DNA from: Pseudomonadota bacterium
GTDB lineage: Bacteria; Pseudomonadota; Gammaproteobacteria; Burkholderiales; Burkholderiaceae_D
Direction: 5' to 3'
Length of the DNA stretch: 13,877 nt
Assembly: GCA_023449275.1 (NCBI GenBank)
Contig: JAEXJM010000070.1
Span: forward strand, 1-13,877
Below are positions 5,639-13,877 of the stretch, piece by piece. Both the position numbers and the translations under genes were made by a program. The stretch's first letter is position 1; the number at the start of each line of letters is the position of its first letter. The notes below the pieces were generated by a model that worked only from the letters and a program-made list of their open reading frames with translations, was not told the DNA's origin and searched no databases.

Positions 5639-7333
5639 TCAGGCTCCTTCCGAATGCTCCACAATCAGCTGGACGCTGATCCTGCCGTTGAATTCGTTGG
5701 CGTCCAGACGATAGGCCAGACGGGCCCGCCGGGGGAGAAGGGTATTGTTGCCGAACTGGATGGCGGTGTAATAGTGTCCGTTTCTTTCCAGTTGCAGCCG
5801 GAGGTGTTTTTCTTTCAGGACACGCTGGTTGGTGACGGTGAATTCGTCACAGAAAATCGGAGCGGGAAATCCGTGTCCCCAGACCTGTGTGTCCAGAAGA
5901 GCAATGAAGTCGAGATTGAAGCAATCGTCATCTAGCGAGCCATCCGTTTCGATGATCCTTTCCAGTTGCGTCTGGGTCAGCCATTCTTTTGCCAGCGTCT
6001 CGAAGGCTTCGGCAAATTCATCGAACCCGTCGGGTTTCAGTGTCAGTCCTGCCGCCATCGCGTGTCCGCCGAACTGGACGATCAGGCCAGGATGGCGTTT
6101 TGCGATCAAATCGAGGGCGTCACGCAGGTGAAACTCCGGAATGGAGCGGCCGGAACCCCGGATTTTCCCGTCCTTGTCCCGGGCGAACGCCATAGCCGGC
6201 CTGAAATACTTGTCCTTGATGCGGGAGGCCAGAATACCGATAATACCCTGATGCCAGTCGTCCGACAGAATACTGATGGTGGCGCGGTCCTGATGATGGA
6301 TTTTCGAGATCTGTTCCCTAGCTTCGATACGCATGTCAGCCTCGATTTCACGGCGTTCGACATTGATCCGGTTCAGTTCCTCCGCCATTTCAAGTGCTTT
6401 GGAGCGGTCATCCGTGATCAGGCATTCGATGCCAAGTGACATGTCGGACAGCCGTCCGGCAGCATTCAGCCGCGGGCCAAGGGCAAAACCCAGATCGAAG
6501 GAAGACGCTTTCCGGAAATCACGGCCGGATACCTGAAACAGTGCTGCCATACCGGGCTGCATGTTGCCGGCGCGAATGCGTCTCAAGCCCTGCGCTACCA
6601 GAATCCGGTTGTTGGAATCGAGTTTGACGACGTCGGCAAAAGTACCGAGCGCTACAAGATCGAGCAGCTGATCCAAATGGGGCTGTGTCTTCTCGTCGAA
6701 TATCCGGCGGCGGCGCATTTCGGCACGCAGGGACAGCAATACGTAAAACATGACGCCGACACCGGCAAGGTTCTTGCTTGGAAAGGGACAGTCAGGCTGG
6801 TTCGGATTGACGACAATGCAGTTTTTCGGAAGTTCGTCGCCGGGCAGGTGGTGATCGGTAACCAGAACCTGCATGCCGAGCCCGATCGCTTCTTCAATGC
6901 CTTTTAAACTGGCGATACCGTTATCGACAGTCAGGATAATGTCGGCCTGGTGGTTTTCCCTTGCCTGCCGGACGATTTCGGGCGTCAGTCCGTAACCGTT
7001 GTCGAAACGGTTGGGTACCATATAATCCACGTTCGCACCCAGAAGGCGAAGGCCGCGAAGGGCGACGGCACAGGCTGTTGCCCCATCACAGTCATAGTCG
7101 GCGATGACCGTTATCTTTTTGTCTGATGCAATGGCGTTCGCAAGAAAAACGGCTGATTCCCCGATATGGGCGAGCTGCACTGGCGGAATCATGCCGGAGA
7201 GGCCGGTCGACAACTCCTCAACCCTTCCGATGCCTCTGGCTGCGAAAATCCGGGCCAGAACGGGATGCACACCTGTCTGGCATAACTGGCTGAAGGATTC
7301 GGGAGGGTAGGGGCGAATGGTAATGCGGGTCAT
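5639..7333 (-). CDS. recJ: Single-stranded-DNA-specific 5'-3' exonuclease RecJ
   Basis: DHH-superfamily nuclease that degrades single-stranded DNA 5' to 3' in RecF-pathway recombination, mismatch repair and stalled-fork processing; Mn/Mg dependent and cytoplasmic. At 564 aa it is near the 577 aa of E. coli RecJ. Metal-binding motifs in order: DYDCDGATA (residues 79-87), VDNG (136-139), DHH (160-162), GVGVMFY after the LAG at 188-190, then LGPRLNAAGRL and the DHHA1-domain FGGHAMAAGL, followed by the C-terminal OB-like part. The ATG at 7333 begins the usual N-terminus, but no Shine-Dalgarno is visible upstream. A TATGAT -10-like hexamer (7350-7345) would start the transcript only a few bases before the ATG. 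It converges with proC and is divergent from the lol cluster. Confidence 0.97.
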   Translation of the reverse strand: MTRITIRPYPPESFSQLCQTGVHPVLARIFAARGIGRVEELSTGLSGMIPPVQLAHIGESAVFLANAIASDKKITVIADYDCDGATACAVALRGLRLLGANVDYMVPNRFDNGYGLTPEIVRQARENHQADIILTVDNGIASLKGIEEAIGLGMQVLVTDHHLPGDELPKNCIVVNPNQPDCPFPSKNLAGVGVMFYVLLSLRAEMRRRRIFDEKTQPHLDQLLDLVALGTFADVVKLDSNNRILVAQGLRRIRAGNMQPGMAALFQVSGRDFRKASSFDLGFALGPRLNAAGRLSDMSLGIECLITDDRSKALEMAEELNRINVERREIEADMRIEAREQISKIHHQDRATISILSDDWHQGIIGILASRIKDKYFRPAMAFARDKDGKIRGSGRSIPEFHLRDALDLIAKRHPGLIVQFGGHAMAAGLTLKPDGFDEFAEAFETLAKEWLTQTQLERIIETDGSLDDDCFNLDFIALLDTQVWGHGFPAPIFCDEFTVTNQRVLKEKHLRLQLERNGHYYTAIQFGNNTLLPRRARLAYRLDANEFNGRISVQLIVEHSEGA

Positions 7334-7344
7334 GAATTCAATTT

Positions 7345-7350
7345 ATCATA
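7345..7350 (-). promoter_or_regulatory. Possible -10 element of recJ, near-leaderless
   Basis: TATGAT on the - strand is 5 of 6 to consensus, 11 bp upstream of the recJ ATG; no good -35 is seen at the expected distance. If used, the transcript would have a 5-nt leader or so. Confidence 0.25.
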
Positions 7351-7576
7351 AACGGATGGGCAAAAGGAAAAGAAAAAACGGACACATCCGTAACCAAAGC
7401 TTTGCATTTTCTCATCATTGATTGACTCATGGCAATACTTTCACGGCTTTTTTCAGCTTTCATGTCAAATGTTCCGATGCACCCGTTTTGGCAACAGGCA
7501 TATGCGCAAGGGCAAAACAATCGCAATCAGGTCGTGACGGGTCATGCCAATATGTGGCAAACTGTGCCATCTTCCC

Positions 7577-7581
7577 GGGAG
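7577..7581 (+). promoter_or_regulatory. Shine-Dalgarno that sets the TTG start of the lol permease
   Basis: GGGAG lies 7 nt before TTG at 7589. It is the only good ribosome-binding site in front of the conserved N-terminus, and an inverted repeat TGCCA/TGGCA (7545-7559) lies just upstream. No convincing promoter was found between 7334 and 7576. Confidence 0.7.
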
Positions 7582-7588
7582 TATCAAG

Positions 7589-8857
7589 TTGAATATTTTT
7601 TCCAATTTGCCGTTTGAATGGCTCGTCGGCCTGCGTTATATCCGTTCCGGAAAACGCAGTGGTCGCAACCGTTTCATTTCATTCATTTCCCTGATATCGA
7701 TGAGTGGTATCGCGCTGGGTGTCGCCGCGCTGATTATCGTCATGTCCGTCATGAACGGATTCCAGAAGGAAGTCCGTGACCGGATGCTGTCCGTGATTCC
7801 CCATATCGAGATTCAGGACATGTACGGTTCCCTGCCGGACTGGCGGAAAACGGCTGCCGAGGTGAAGAAAAACAGGGAAGTGACCGGAGCGGCTCCTTAT
7901 GTTGTCGGGCAAGCTATGGTGACGCGTAACGATATTGTTCGTGGTGTGATCGTCCGGGGTATCGATCCGAAAGAGGAAACGGGTGTTTCCGATATCGCCC
8001 GGCAGTTCAAGGCGGGAAAGCTGGGCAATCTGGTACCCGATTCATTCAATATCGCCATCGGAAGTGAACTGGCACGAAACCTGCGTATCGGCCAGGGTGA
8101 CAAGCTGACCGTCATCATTCCACAGGGACAGGTGACTCCTGCCGGTGTACTGCCGCGTTTGAAACAATTCACGGTAGGTGGTATTTTCGAGGCCGGGCAT
8201 TTCGAGTTCGACTCGACTTTCGCTTTCGTGAACATGAATGACGCCATGCGCCTTTTCCGGACTGACGCGCCGAGTGGATTGCGCGTTCAAATCAGGGACA
8301 TGCAGGAAGCTCCTCAGGTGGCCCAGGAACTTTCCATGATGTTGCTGAACGAGGATGTGGTCGTCCGTGACTGGTCAAAACAGAACCGGAACTGGTTTGC
8401 GGCCGTCAAGACGGAAAAGAAAATGATGTTCCTGATCCTGATGCTGATCATTGCCGTCGCCGCCTTCAATCTGGTATCGACGCTGGTGATGACAGTGACG
8501 GAAAAACAGGCGGATATCGCCATCTTGCGGACGCTCGGCGCCTCGCCGCGTTCAATCATGAAGATTTTCATGATCCAGGGAGCGATGGCGGGCATTGTCG
8601 GGACGCTGGCGGGGGTTGGCGTCGGAGTCCTCATATCGGTCAATATCGACGTCATCGTACCATTCATCGAACGTCTTTTCGGTATCGAATTTTTGCCGAA
8701 AAGCGTCTATCTGATCAGTTCCCTGCCATCCGATCTGCACTGGTCTGACGTGCTGACGATCGGTGGCGCATCCATTATCCTGTCCTTCCTGGCGACTCTT
8801 TATCCAAGCTGGAGTGCCGCCAAAGTCAGTCCTGCGGAGGCTTTGCGCTATGAGTGA
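7589..8857 (+). CDS. lolC: Lipoprotein-releasing ABC transporter permease, LolC/LolE family
   Basis: Inner-membrane subunit of the Lol exporter, which extracts mature lipoproteins from the inner membrane and passes them to LolA. From the TTG start it has 422 aa, against about 399-414 for E. coli LolC and LolE. Four membrane helices: about 30-53, 279-301, 328-350 and 388-406. A large periplasmic domain lies between the first two, and the family's cytoplasmic DIAILRTLGASPRSI segment at 309-323 contacts LolD. The C-terminus is KVSPAEALRYE. TTG at 7589 is chosen over ATG 7544 because of GGGAG at 7-nt spacing, and because homologues start just before the FEWLVGLRYIRSGKR segment. Its stop overlaps lolD by 8 bp, implying translational coupling. 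Only one permease gene is present, so the complex may be the single-permease (LolF) type unless another copy lies elsewhere. Confidence 0.93.
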   Translation: MNIFSNLPFEWLVGLRYIRSGKRSGRNRFISFISLISMSGIALGVAALIIVMSVMNGFQKEVRDRMLSVIPHIEIQDMYGSLPDWRKTAAEVKKNREVTGAAPYVVGQAMVTRNDIVRGVIVRGIDPKEETGVSDIARQFKAGKLGNLVPDSFNIAIGSELARNLRIGQGDKLTVIIPQGQVTPAGVLPRLKQFTVGGIFEAGHFEFDSTFAFVNMNDAMRLFRTDAPSGLRVQIRDMQEAPQVAQELSMMLLNEDVVVRDWSKQNRNWFAAVKTEKKMMFLILMLIIAVAAFNLVSTLVMTVTEKQADIAILRTLGASPRSIMKIFMIQGAMAGIVGTLAGVGVGVLISVNIDVIVPFIERLFGIEFLPKSVYLISSLPSDLHWSDVLTIGGASIILSFLATLYPSWSAAKVSPAEALRYE

Positions 8858-9536
8858 GATCGTTTTATCGTGCCATGGTCTTGGCAAGACCTTCCGGCAG
8901 GGCGACTATGTCGTCGAGGTTTTGAAAGATATCGATTTCGAAGTCAGGGAAGGGGAACGTGTTGCCATTGTCGGGGCTTCCGGTTCCGGAAAATCGACGT
9001 TTCTGCATTTGCTCGGAGGGCTGGATACGCCGACAACCGGTTCCGTTTCCCTCCAGGGAAAACAGTTCGATACTCTTTCCGAATCCGAACGGGGAGAGTT
9101 GCGTAACCGTGTTCTGGGATTCGTTTACCAGTTCCATCATCTCTTGCCTGAATTTTCCGCACTCGACAATGTGGCGATGCCCCTGATGATCCGGCGCGAA
9201 AAACGGGAAAAGGCGCAAGCGTCGGCGATGGAAATTCTGACCCGTGTCGGGTTGTCCGGGCGCGTCATTCATGTACCGGGCGAACTGTCCGGAGGAGAGC
9301 GGCAGCGCGTCGCGCTCGCCCGTGCACTGGTGACCCGTCCGGCCTGTGTGCTGGCAGATGAGCCGACAGGCAATCTGGACGGTTCGACAGCACAGCAGAT
9401 ATTCGACATGATGCTCGATTTGTCCATGACACTGGGAACGTCTTTCGTTATCGTAACGCATGACATGGAACTGGCACGCCGCTGTGACCGGATTGTCCGC
9501 ATGACCGGAAAAAGCCTGCAAAAAGTCCGGGAATAA
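8850..9536 (+). CDS. lolD: Lipoprotein-releasing ABC transporter ATP-binding protein
   Basis: Cytoplasmic ATPase that drives the Lol lipoprotein exporter. At 228 aa it matches E. coli LolD (233). Walker A is GASGSGKST (42-50), Q-loop Gln94, ABC signature LSGGE (146-150), Walker B VLADE (167-171), D-loop region GNLD and switch His204 in VTHD. The stretch FVYQFHHLLPEFSALDNVAMP (91-111) is typical of LolD. The ATG at 8850 overlaps the permease stop codon and is preceded by GGAGG (8836-8840) at 9 nt; the frame is open further upstream only inside the permease gene. Co-transcribed with the permease. Confidence 0.96.
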   Translation: MSEIVLSCHGLGKTFRQGDYVVEVLKDIDFEVREGERVAIVGASGSGKSTFLHLLGGLDTPTTGSVSLQGKQFDTLSESERGELRNRVLGFVYQFHHLLPEFSALDNVAMPLMIRREKREKAQASAMEILTRVGLSGRVIHVPGELSGGERQRVALARALVTRPACVLADEPTGNLDGSTAQQIFDMMLDLSMTLGTSFVIVTHDMELARRCDRIVRMTGKSLQKVRE

Positions 9537-9577
9537 GCTACATTAATCCGATATTCTGGTTTTCATGTCTCAAAGCC

Positions 9578-10375
9578 ATGTGGATCGATACGCATTGTCA
9601 TCTTGACGCGGATGAATTCGCGGGTCGTGAGAAGCTGATCGCTTCTGAAGCGGCCTTGCTGGATATCCGCCAAATCGTCATTCCTTCGGTTGACCGTACA
9701 AGTTTCAAAAAGGTCGCCCGTCTGGCGCATGCCTGCGACAATTGTTCGTATGCGCTCGGTATCCATCCGATGTTTGTGCCAGACAGTACGGAAGATGATC
9801 TGGCTGAACTGAAACAGGCTCTTGAACGAAACCTGTCTGACCCGAGACTGGTGGCGGTCGGTGAAATCGGTCTGGATTTTTATGTTCCCGAACTGGCCCT
9901 GTCGCCAATGAAAGAAAAACAGGAACATTTTTTATCGGAGCAATTGAAAATGGCAAGGGAATTCGGTTTGCCGGTTCTTTTGCATACACGCCGTTCAGTC
10001 GATACCGTTTTGAAACATCTTCGACGCCATGACATCCGGCTCGGGATTGCCCATGCTTTCAACGGCAGTTTCCAGCAGGCCCATGCGTTCATCGAGCTGG
10101 GGTTCATGCTGAGCTTTTGTGGAACATCGACTTACGAACGGGCACAGCAGTTGCGAAAACTGGTTTCCGGATTGCCGCAGGAAACCATTGTCATCGAAAC
10201 GGATTCACCGGATTTGTCTCCGGCATGGCTTCAGAAAAAACAGAACAGCCCGCTGGAATTGCCGCGTATCGGGAAAATCATTGCCGGATTGCGGGGAATA
10301 CCGACGGAAGAACTGGCGCATTTCACGAGCGAAAACGCCCTGAAAGCGATCCCACGGCTCCTTCCACTGCTTTGA
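9578..10375 (+). CDS. TatD-family metal-dependent hydrolase (second copy in the window)
   Basis: Complete 265-aa TatD-family protein. All metal ligands are visible: His6 and His8 in DTHCHLD, Glu96 in GEIGLD, His136 in LLHTR, His159 in IAHAF and Asp209 in ETDSPDLSP. Family members are metal-dependent nucleases; this one looks closer to the YjjV branch than to YcfH, but that is by impression. The ATG at 9578 directly precedes the conserved start; no Shine-Dalgarno is evident, and the ATG at 9565 is out of frame. It lies 41 nt after lolD and 8 nt before comEC on the same strand, so co-transcription with comEC is likely. Whether it handles incoming single-stranded DNA is unknown; position alone suggests it. 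Confidence 0.94.
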   Translation: MWIDTHCHLDADEFAGREKLIASEAALLDIRQIVIPSVDRTSFKKVARLAHACDNCSYALGIHPMFVPDSTEDDLAELKQALERNLSDPRLVAVGEIGLDFYVPELALSPMKEKQEHFLSEQLKMAREFGLPVLLHTRRSVDTVLKHLRRHDIRLGIAHAFNGSFQQAHAFIELGFMLSFCGTSTYERAQQLRKLVSGLPQETIVIETDSPDLSPAWLQKKQNSPLELPRIGKIIAGLRGIPTEELAHFTSENALKAIPRLLPLL

Positions 10376-10383
10376 AAGAATAA

Positions 10384-12813
10384 ATGCCAGGCGCGATTAT
10401 CGGCTTCATGTTCGGCATAACATGGCTCCAACAACAGGCAACACTTCCACATAAAACAGCGCTTTACGGTCTGGCTGTTGCCTCGGCGATCCTGCTTTTC
10501 CTCTCTTTCATTCCTGTCATTGTCCAACGTTTCACCGTCGTAAAATCCTTGTTGAGATTTGCTGCCGGTCTGGCATTCGGAGTCTTGTGGACTTCCGTGC
10601 TGGCTCTTCATGGCCTCTCGGAAAGCCTGCCGAAAACGCTGGAAAACCGCAATCTCGTCATAACAGGGACGGTCAGTGGCTTGCCCCAACCGTTTGAAGG
10701 GGGAACCTGTTTTCAGTTCAATGTGGAAAAAGCGTCGTTTGAAGGGAAAAGCGTGACCATTCCGGAAAAACTCATGCTGACATGGGGAATGAAATATCAT
10801 CGGGCAAGCCTTCCGGAAGTGCCTGATGTCCGGCCAGGCCAGCGATGGCAATTGAATGTCAGGTTGAAACGTCCGCACGGGAACGTCAATCCGAATGGTT
10901 TCGACTATGAACTCTGGTTGTTCGAACAGGGAGTGAGGGCGACCGGTTACGTCAATAACGATCCCCGTTTGCCTCATAAAAACGCTCTGGCCGATTCATT
11001 TGTGCCAGGTGTGATGAACTGGGTCGACCGGGCACGCAGCCTGCTGCGCGAGCGCATTTACCGCGCGTTGCCGGATGGTGAATATGCCGGTGTCATTGTC
11101 GCTCTGGTGATCGGAGACCAGAAGGCGATTTCACAATCCGACTGGGAAATCTTCAACCGGACGGGTATTTCCCATCTGGTTGCCATATCCGGCCTGCACA
11201 TTACCATGATCTCCGGCCTGTTCGCCCTTCTTGCAGGGGCACTCTGGCGGCGCTCGTTTTTCACAGGGAAACAATTGCCTCTGATTTTGCCGGCACAGAA
11301 AGTGGCGGCAATCGCTGGTGTCATCACGGCACTGGCCTATGTCGCGCTGGCCGGTTTCGGGGTACCGGCCAGAAGAACACTTTGCATGATCGTCATTGTG
11401 GCTGTCGCGCTGTGGAGCGGACGCCTGACGCGGTTTTCCCGCACCTTGCTCACTGCCGCCGGAATCGTCTGTCTTTTCGATCCATGGGCTTTGCTCCAGC
11501 CGGGTTTCTGGCTGTCTTTCGGTGCGGTCGGAACGATCCTGTACGTGACCGGAGGAAAGACAAGGGCGCTTTATGAAAATCCTTCACGTCTGAACCGGTT
11601 CAGGCGCTCATTGTCGATGGCGGTGGCAACCCAGTGGGCGGTCACGATCGGACTGGTGCCATTGACCATGCTCTTTTTCGGTCGCATTTCCGTCATCGGC
11701 CCGATAGCGAACGCCATCGCCATACCGGTTGTCAGTACAGTCGTCACGCCTTTGGCCCTGATCGGCAGCATTTTGCCGGAACCAGTCAATGCGTACGTCC
11801 TGACAGTTGCCCATTATCTGATGAGGATTCTGGCAATGGTTCTGGAATGGCTGAGTTCATTTCCGTTTGCCGTCTGGTCGGCTCCGACACCATCGTTTTA
11901 CCTGATCCTGTTCGCCATGGCGGGAACGCTTTGGATGCTTGCGCCGAAAGGTTGGCCTCACCGTTATCTGGGGGCCTTGTGCTGGTTGCCGCTTTTCTTT
12001 CTGATGCCGGATTATCCCGATTACGGCGAGGCGAAAGTGACGGTTTTCGATGTCGGGCAGGGTAGTTCGATTCTGGTCGAAACGCAAAAGCACCGGATGC
12101 TTTTCGATACAGGCCCTGTTTATTCAACCGACTCGGATGCGGGCGACAGGGGCGTGTTGCCTTATCTGAAATCCCGGGGAATCGACACCCTCGATACGAT
12201 TGTCGTTTCTCATGCGGACAGCGACCATTCGGGTGGCCTTTTGAGTCTGGAGAGAAAGCTGACCGTCAGGGAAATATATTCATCCATCATCCCGGACTCG
12301 GTACTGGCAAAAGCGCTTTCCCAAAACCGTCCCTGCATTGCCGGACAGTATTGGGAATGGGAAGGCGTCCGTTTTGACATGCTTCACCCATCCAGCGATG
12401 ATTATCTCAATGAGAACATTAAAAACAATGAATTAAGTTGCATTCTTAAAGTCAGTACTTCAAAGCATTCGATGCTGTTGACAGGGGATATCGGAAAAAG
12501 GGAAGAGGAAAAACTGGTCAGGATGGCAGCAGATAAACTGAAATCCGATGTACTGATGGCGCCCCATCATGGCAGCAATTCATCATCGACATGGCCTTTT
12601 TTGTTCATGGTCAGGCCGGAATATGCCATCTATCAGGTGGGGTACCTGAATCCGTATCGCCACCCGGATTATCGTGCCGCCAGCCGTTATGAACTCCTCG
12701 GCATCAAAACCTTCCGGACGGATGCAGATGGGGCGATCGGTATCCTGCTGGGCGATACAATCGACATCGAACTGTACCGGAAAAAGGATGTCCGGTACTG
12801 GAGAAATGAATGA
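10384..12813 (+). CDS. comEC: DNA internalisation competence protein ComEC/Rec2
   Basis: Inner-membrane channel that moves one strand of incoming DNA into the cytoplasm during natural transformation. At 809 aa it is full length. Three hydrophobic N-terminal helices lie within the first 75 residues, then a soluble DUF4131/OB-type domain to about 200. The Competence domain starts near 233 (GVIVALVIGDQKAI, then TGISHLVAISGLHITM) with many membrane helices to about 545. The C-terminal metallo-beta-lactamase-like domain starts with VTVFDVGQGSS (552). Its metal motif is SHADSDHSGG (His610, Asp612, Asp614, His615), with Asp702 in LLTGD and His728/His729 in PHHGSNSS, so the nuclease-like site looks intact. 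An in-frame TAA immediately precedes the ATG, fixing the earliest start; the Shine-Dalgarno is weak (GAAAG). Eight nucleotides after the TatD-family gene, probably one operon. Confidence 0.96.
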   Translation: MPGAIIGFMFGITWLQQQATLPHKTALYGLAVASAILLFLSFIPVIVQRFTVVKSLLRFAAGLAFGVLWTSVLALHGLSESLPKTLENRNLVITGTVSGLPQPFEGGTCFQFNVEKASFEGKSVTIPEKLMLTWGMKYHRASLPEVPDVRPGQRWQLNVRLKRPHGNVNPNGFDYELWLFEQGVRATGYVNNDPRLPHKNALADSFVPGVMNWVDRARSLLRERIYRALPDGEYAGVIVALVIGDQKAISQSDWEIFNRTGISHLVAISGLHITMISGLFALLAGALWRRSFFTGKQLPLILPAQKVAAIAGVITALAYVALAGFGVPARRTLCMIVIVAVALWSGRLTRFSRTLLTAAGIVCLFDPWALLQPGFWLSFGAVGTILYVTGGKTRALYENPSRLNRFRRSLSMAVATQWAVTIGLVPLTMLFFGRISVIGPIANAIAIPVVSTVVTPLALIGSILPEPVNAYVLTVAHYLMRILAMVLEWLSSFPFAVWSAPTPSFYLILFAMAGTLWMLAPKGWPHRYLGALCWLPLFFLMPDYPDYGEAKVTVFDVGQGSSILVETQKHRMLFDTGPVYSTDSDAGDRGVLPYLKSRGIDTLDTIVVSHADSDHSGGLLSLERKLTVREIYSSIIPDSVLAKALSQNRPCIAGQYWEWEGVRFDMLHPSSDDYLNENIKNNELSCILKVSTSKHSMLLTGDIGKREEEKLVRMAADKLKSDVLMAPHHGSNSSSTWPFLFMVRPEYAIYQVGYLNPYRHPDYRAASRYELLGIKTFRTDADGAIGILLGDTIDIELYRKKDVRYWRNE

Positions 12814-12919
12814 TGTTTTCCTGCAAGGCACATTTGCGATGAAACCGGACCGTGCATGAAATCTGTCTCATAAATACTTCGAATCGAATCAGGGTATATT
12901 TCCCGTTCATTTTTTACGT

Positions 12920-12925
12920 TATAAT
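12920..12925 (+). promoter_or_regulatory. Candidate pyrG -10 element
   Basis: A perfect TATAAT lies 37 bp before the pyrG ATG; the -35 region (near 12897-12902, TATTTC) is weak. The predicted leader is about 30 nt. This implies pyrG has its own promoter rather than depending on comEC readthrough. Confidence 0.5.
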
Positions 12926-12962
12926 TTGGATTTCCTGCTTGTGCCTTTGAGCACCTTCTGCA

Positions 12963-13877
12963 ATGACCAAGTTTGTATTTGTTACGGGCGGTGTCGTATC
13001 ATCCCTTGGCAAGGGGATTGCCGCTGCGTCTCTTGCCGCCATCCTCGAGTCCCGGGGCCTTAAAGTGACCATGATCAAACTGGACCCATACATCAATGTG
13101 GATCCGGGAACCATGAGTCCATTCCAGCACGGTGAAGTTTTCGTGACCGACGACGGCGCGGAAACCGACCTCGATCTGGGTCACTACGAACGTTTCATCT
13201 CTACCCGGATGCACAAGGTGAACAACTTCACCACCGGACAGATTTACGAATCCGTCATCCGCAAGGAACGTCGTGGCGAATATCTGGGCAAAACCGTTCA
13301 GGTCATCCCACACATCACGAATGAAATCCAGAATTTCATCCATCGTGGCGCGGAAGGCTACGATGTCGCCCTGGTTGAAATCGGCGGTACTGTCGGCGAT
13401 ATCGAATCGCTGCCGTTCCTTGAAGCGGCCCGTCAGCTGAGCCTGCGCGCTCCTGAAAATTCAACCGTTTTCGTTCATCTGACGCTGGTTCCTTATATCG
13501 CCTCGGCCGGAGAACTGAAAACCAAGCCAACCCAGCATAGTGTACAGAAACTGCGTGAAATCGGTATTTATCCCGATGCGTTGCTGTGCCGTGCCGACCG
13601 GGCAATTCCGGACGATGAACGCGCCAAGATTTCACTGTTTTCAAACGTCAGGGAAGACTCCGTCATCTCCGTCTGGGATGTCGATACCATCTACAAGATC
13701 CCTCAAATGCTGCACGATCAGGGACTGGATACCATCGTCTGCAACAAGCTGAAACTGTCTCCTCCGAAAGCCGACCTTTCTATCTGGAGCAAGCTCGTTT
13801 ATGCCATCGACCATCCGGAAAAAGAAGTCTCGATCTGCATGGTCGGCAAATACGTCGACCTGACCGAATCCTACAAG
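12963..13877 (+). CDS. pyrG: CTP synthase (3' end beyond the window)
   Basis: Amidates UTP to CTP with ATP and glutamine, the last step of de novo pyrimidine nucleotide synthesis; cytoplasmic tetramer. The first 305 codons are present of a family length near 545. The ATP-dependent synthetase domain starts MTKFVFVTGG with VVSSLGKG (11-18). It contains KLDPYINVDPGTMSPFQHGE (39-58), the Mg-binding Asp71 and Glu139 (in LVEIGGTVGD, matching E. coli Asp72 and Glu140) and TKPTQHSVQKLR. The window ends at the start of the glutaminase domain (SICMVGKYVDLTESYK), so the catalytic Cys is not visible. ATG at 12963 matches the family start; its Shine-Dalgarno is poor. It is 149 bp after comEC. In many bacteria kdsA and eno follow, which cannot be checked here. 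Confidence 0.97.
   Translation, partial: MTKFVFVTGGVVSSLGKGIAAASLAAILESRGLKVTMIKLDPYINVDPGTMSPFQHGEVFVTDDGAETDLDLGHYERFISTRMHKVNNFTTGQIYESVIRKERRGEYLGKTVQVIPHITNEIQNFIHRGAEGYDVALVEIGGTVGDIESLPFLEAARQLSLRAPENSTVFVHLTLVPYIASAGELKTKPTQHSVQKLREIGIYPDALLCRADRAIPDDERAKISLFSNVREDSVISVWDVDTIYKIPQMLHDQGLDTIVCNKLKLSPPKADLSIWSKLVYAIDHPEKEVSICMVGKYVDLTESYK

Noticed and set aside
7429..7617. 62-codon open frame upstream of the lol permease
   Set aside because: No Shine-Dalgarno, and it runs over the permease start and ribosome-binding site in another frame; no family resemblance.
10231..10977. 248-codon open frame on the - strand
   Set aside because: Antisense to the end of the TatD-family gene and the start of comEC; no domain or Shine-Dalgarno support.

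Overview
The window reads as a contiguous piece of chromosome from a betaproteobacterium, most likely of the order Burkholderiales and probably an Oxalobacter-like member of the Oxalobacteraceae. This rests on protein character and on the gene order recJ | lol permease - lolD - tatD-type - comEC - pyrG, which I recall from that group. Base composition is moderate, close to even GC in the genes and strongly AT-rich in the intergenic part from about 705 to 1500. The assignment is inference; no rRNA or other definitive marker is present. I see no tRNA, rRNA, CRISPR array, insertion sequence or prophage gene.

Left part (1-4340). The window opens inside a TatD/YcfH-type metal-dependent DNase gene on the + strand that runs off the left edge. 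It is followed by about 1 kb of AT-rich sequence. This holds an apparently self-contained small unit (promoter, structured leader, a 26-codon hydrophobic ORF, a terminator-like hairpin) and three 35-bp tandem direct repeats. A signal-peptide-bearing ankyrin-repeat protein comes next on +. It converges with nadB (L-aspartate oxidase, first step of NAD synthesis) on the - strand. Upstream of nadB, on the same strand, is a 49-aa two-helix membrane protein resembling the lmo0937 family.

Middle (4340-7590). proC (pyrroline-5-carboxylate reductase, proline synthesis) on + converges with recJ (single-strand 5'-3' exonuclease) on -. Between them lie a perfect 16-bp-stem terminator and four further inverted repeats within about 200 bp. 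recJ is divergent from the next cluster.

Right part (7589-13877). A compact + strand cluster encodes a LolC/LolE-family permease (TTG start chosen from its Shine-Dalgarno) and LolD, which overlap by 8 bp and form a lipoprotein-release ABC transporter. Then come a second TatD-family nuclease, ComEC/Rec2 (the inner-membrane DNA uptake channel, starting 8 nt after the nuclease), and, after its own promoter-like element, the first 305 codons of pyrG (CTP synthase), cut by the right edge.

Most of the window is ordinary housekeeping content. I found no clear new multi-gene system. The parts least explained by known genes are the 705-1690 intergenic region (tiny membrane ORF plus 35-bp repeats) and the structured proC-recJ convergence zone.
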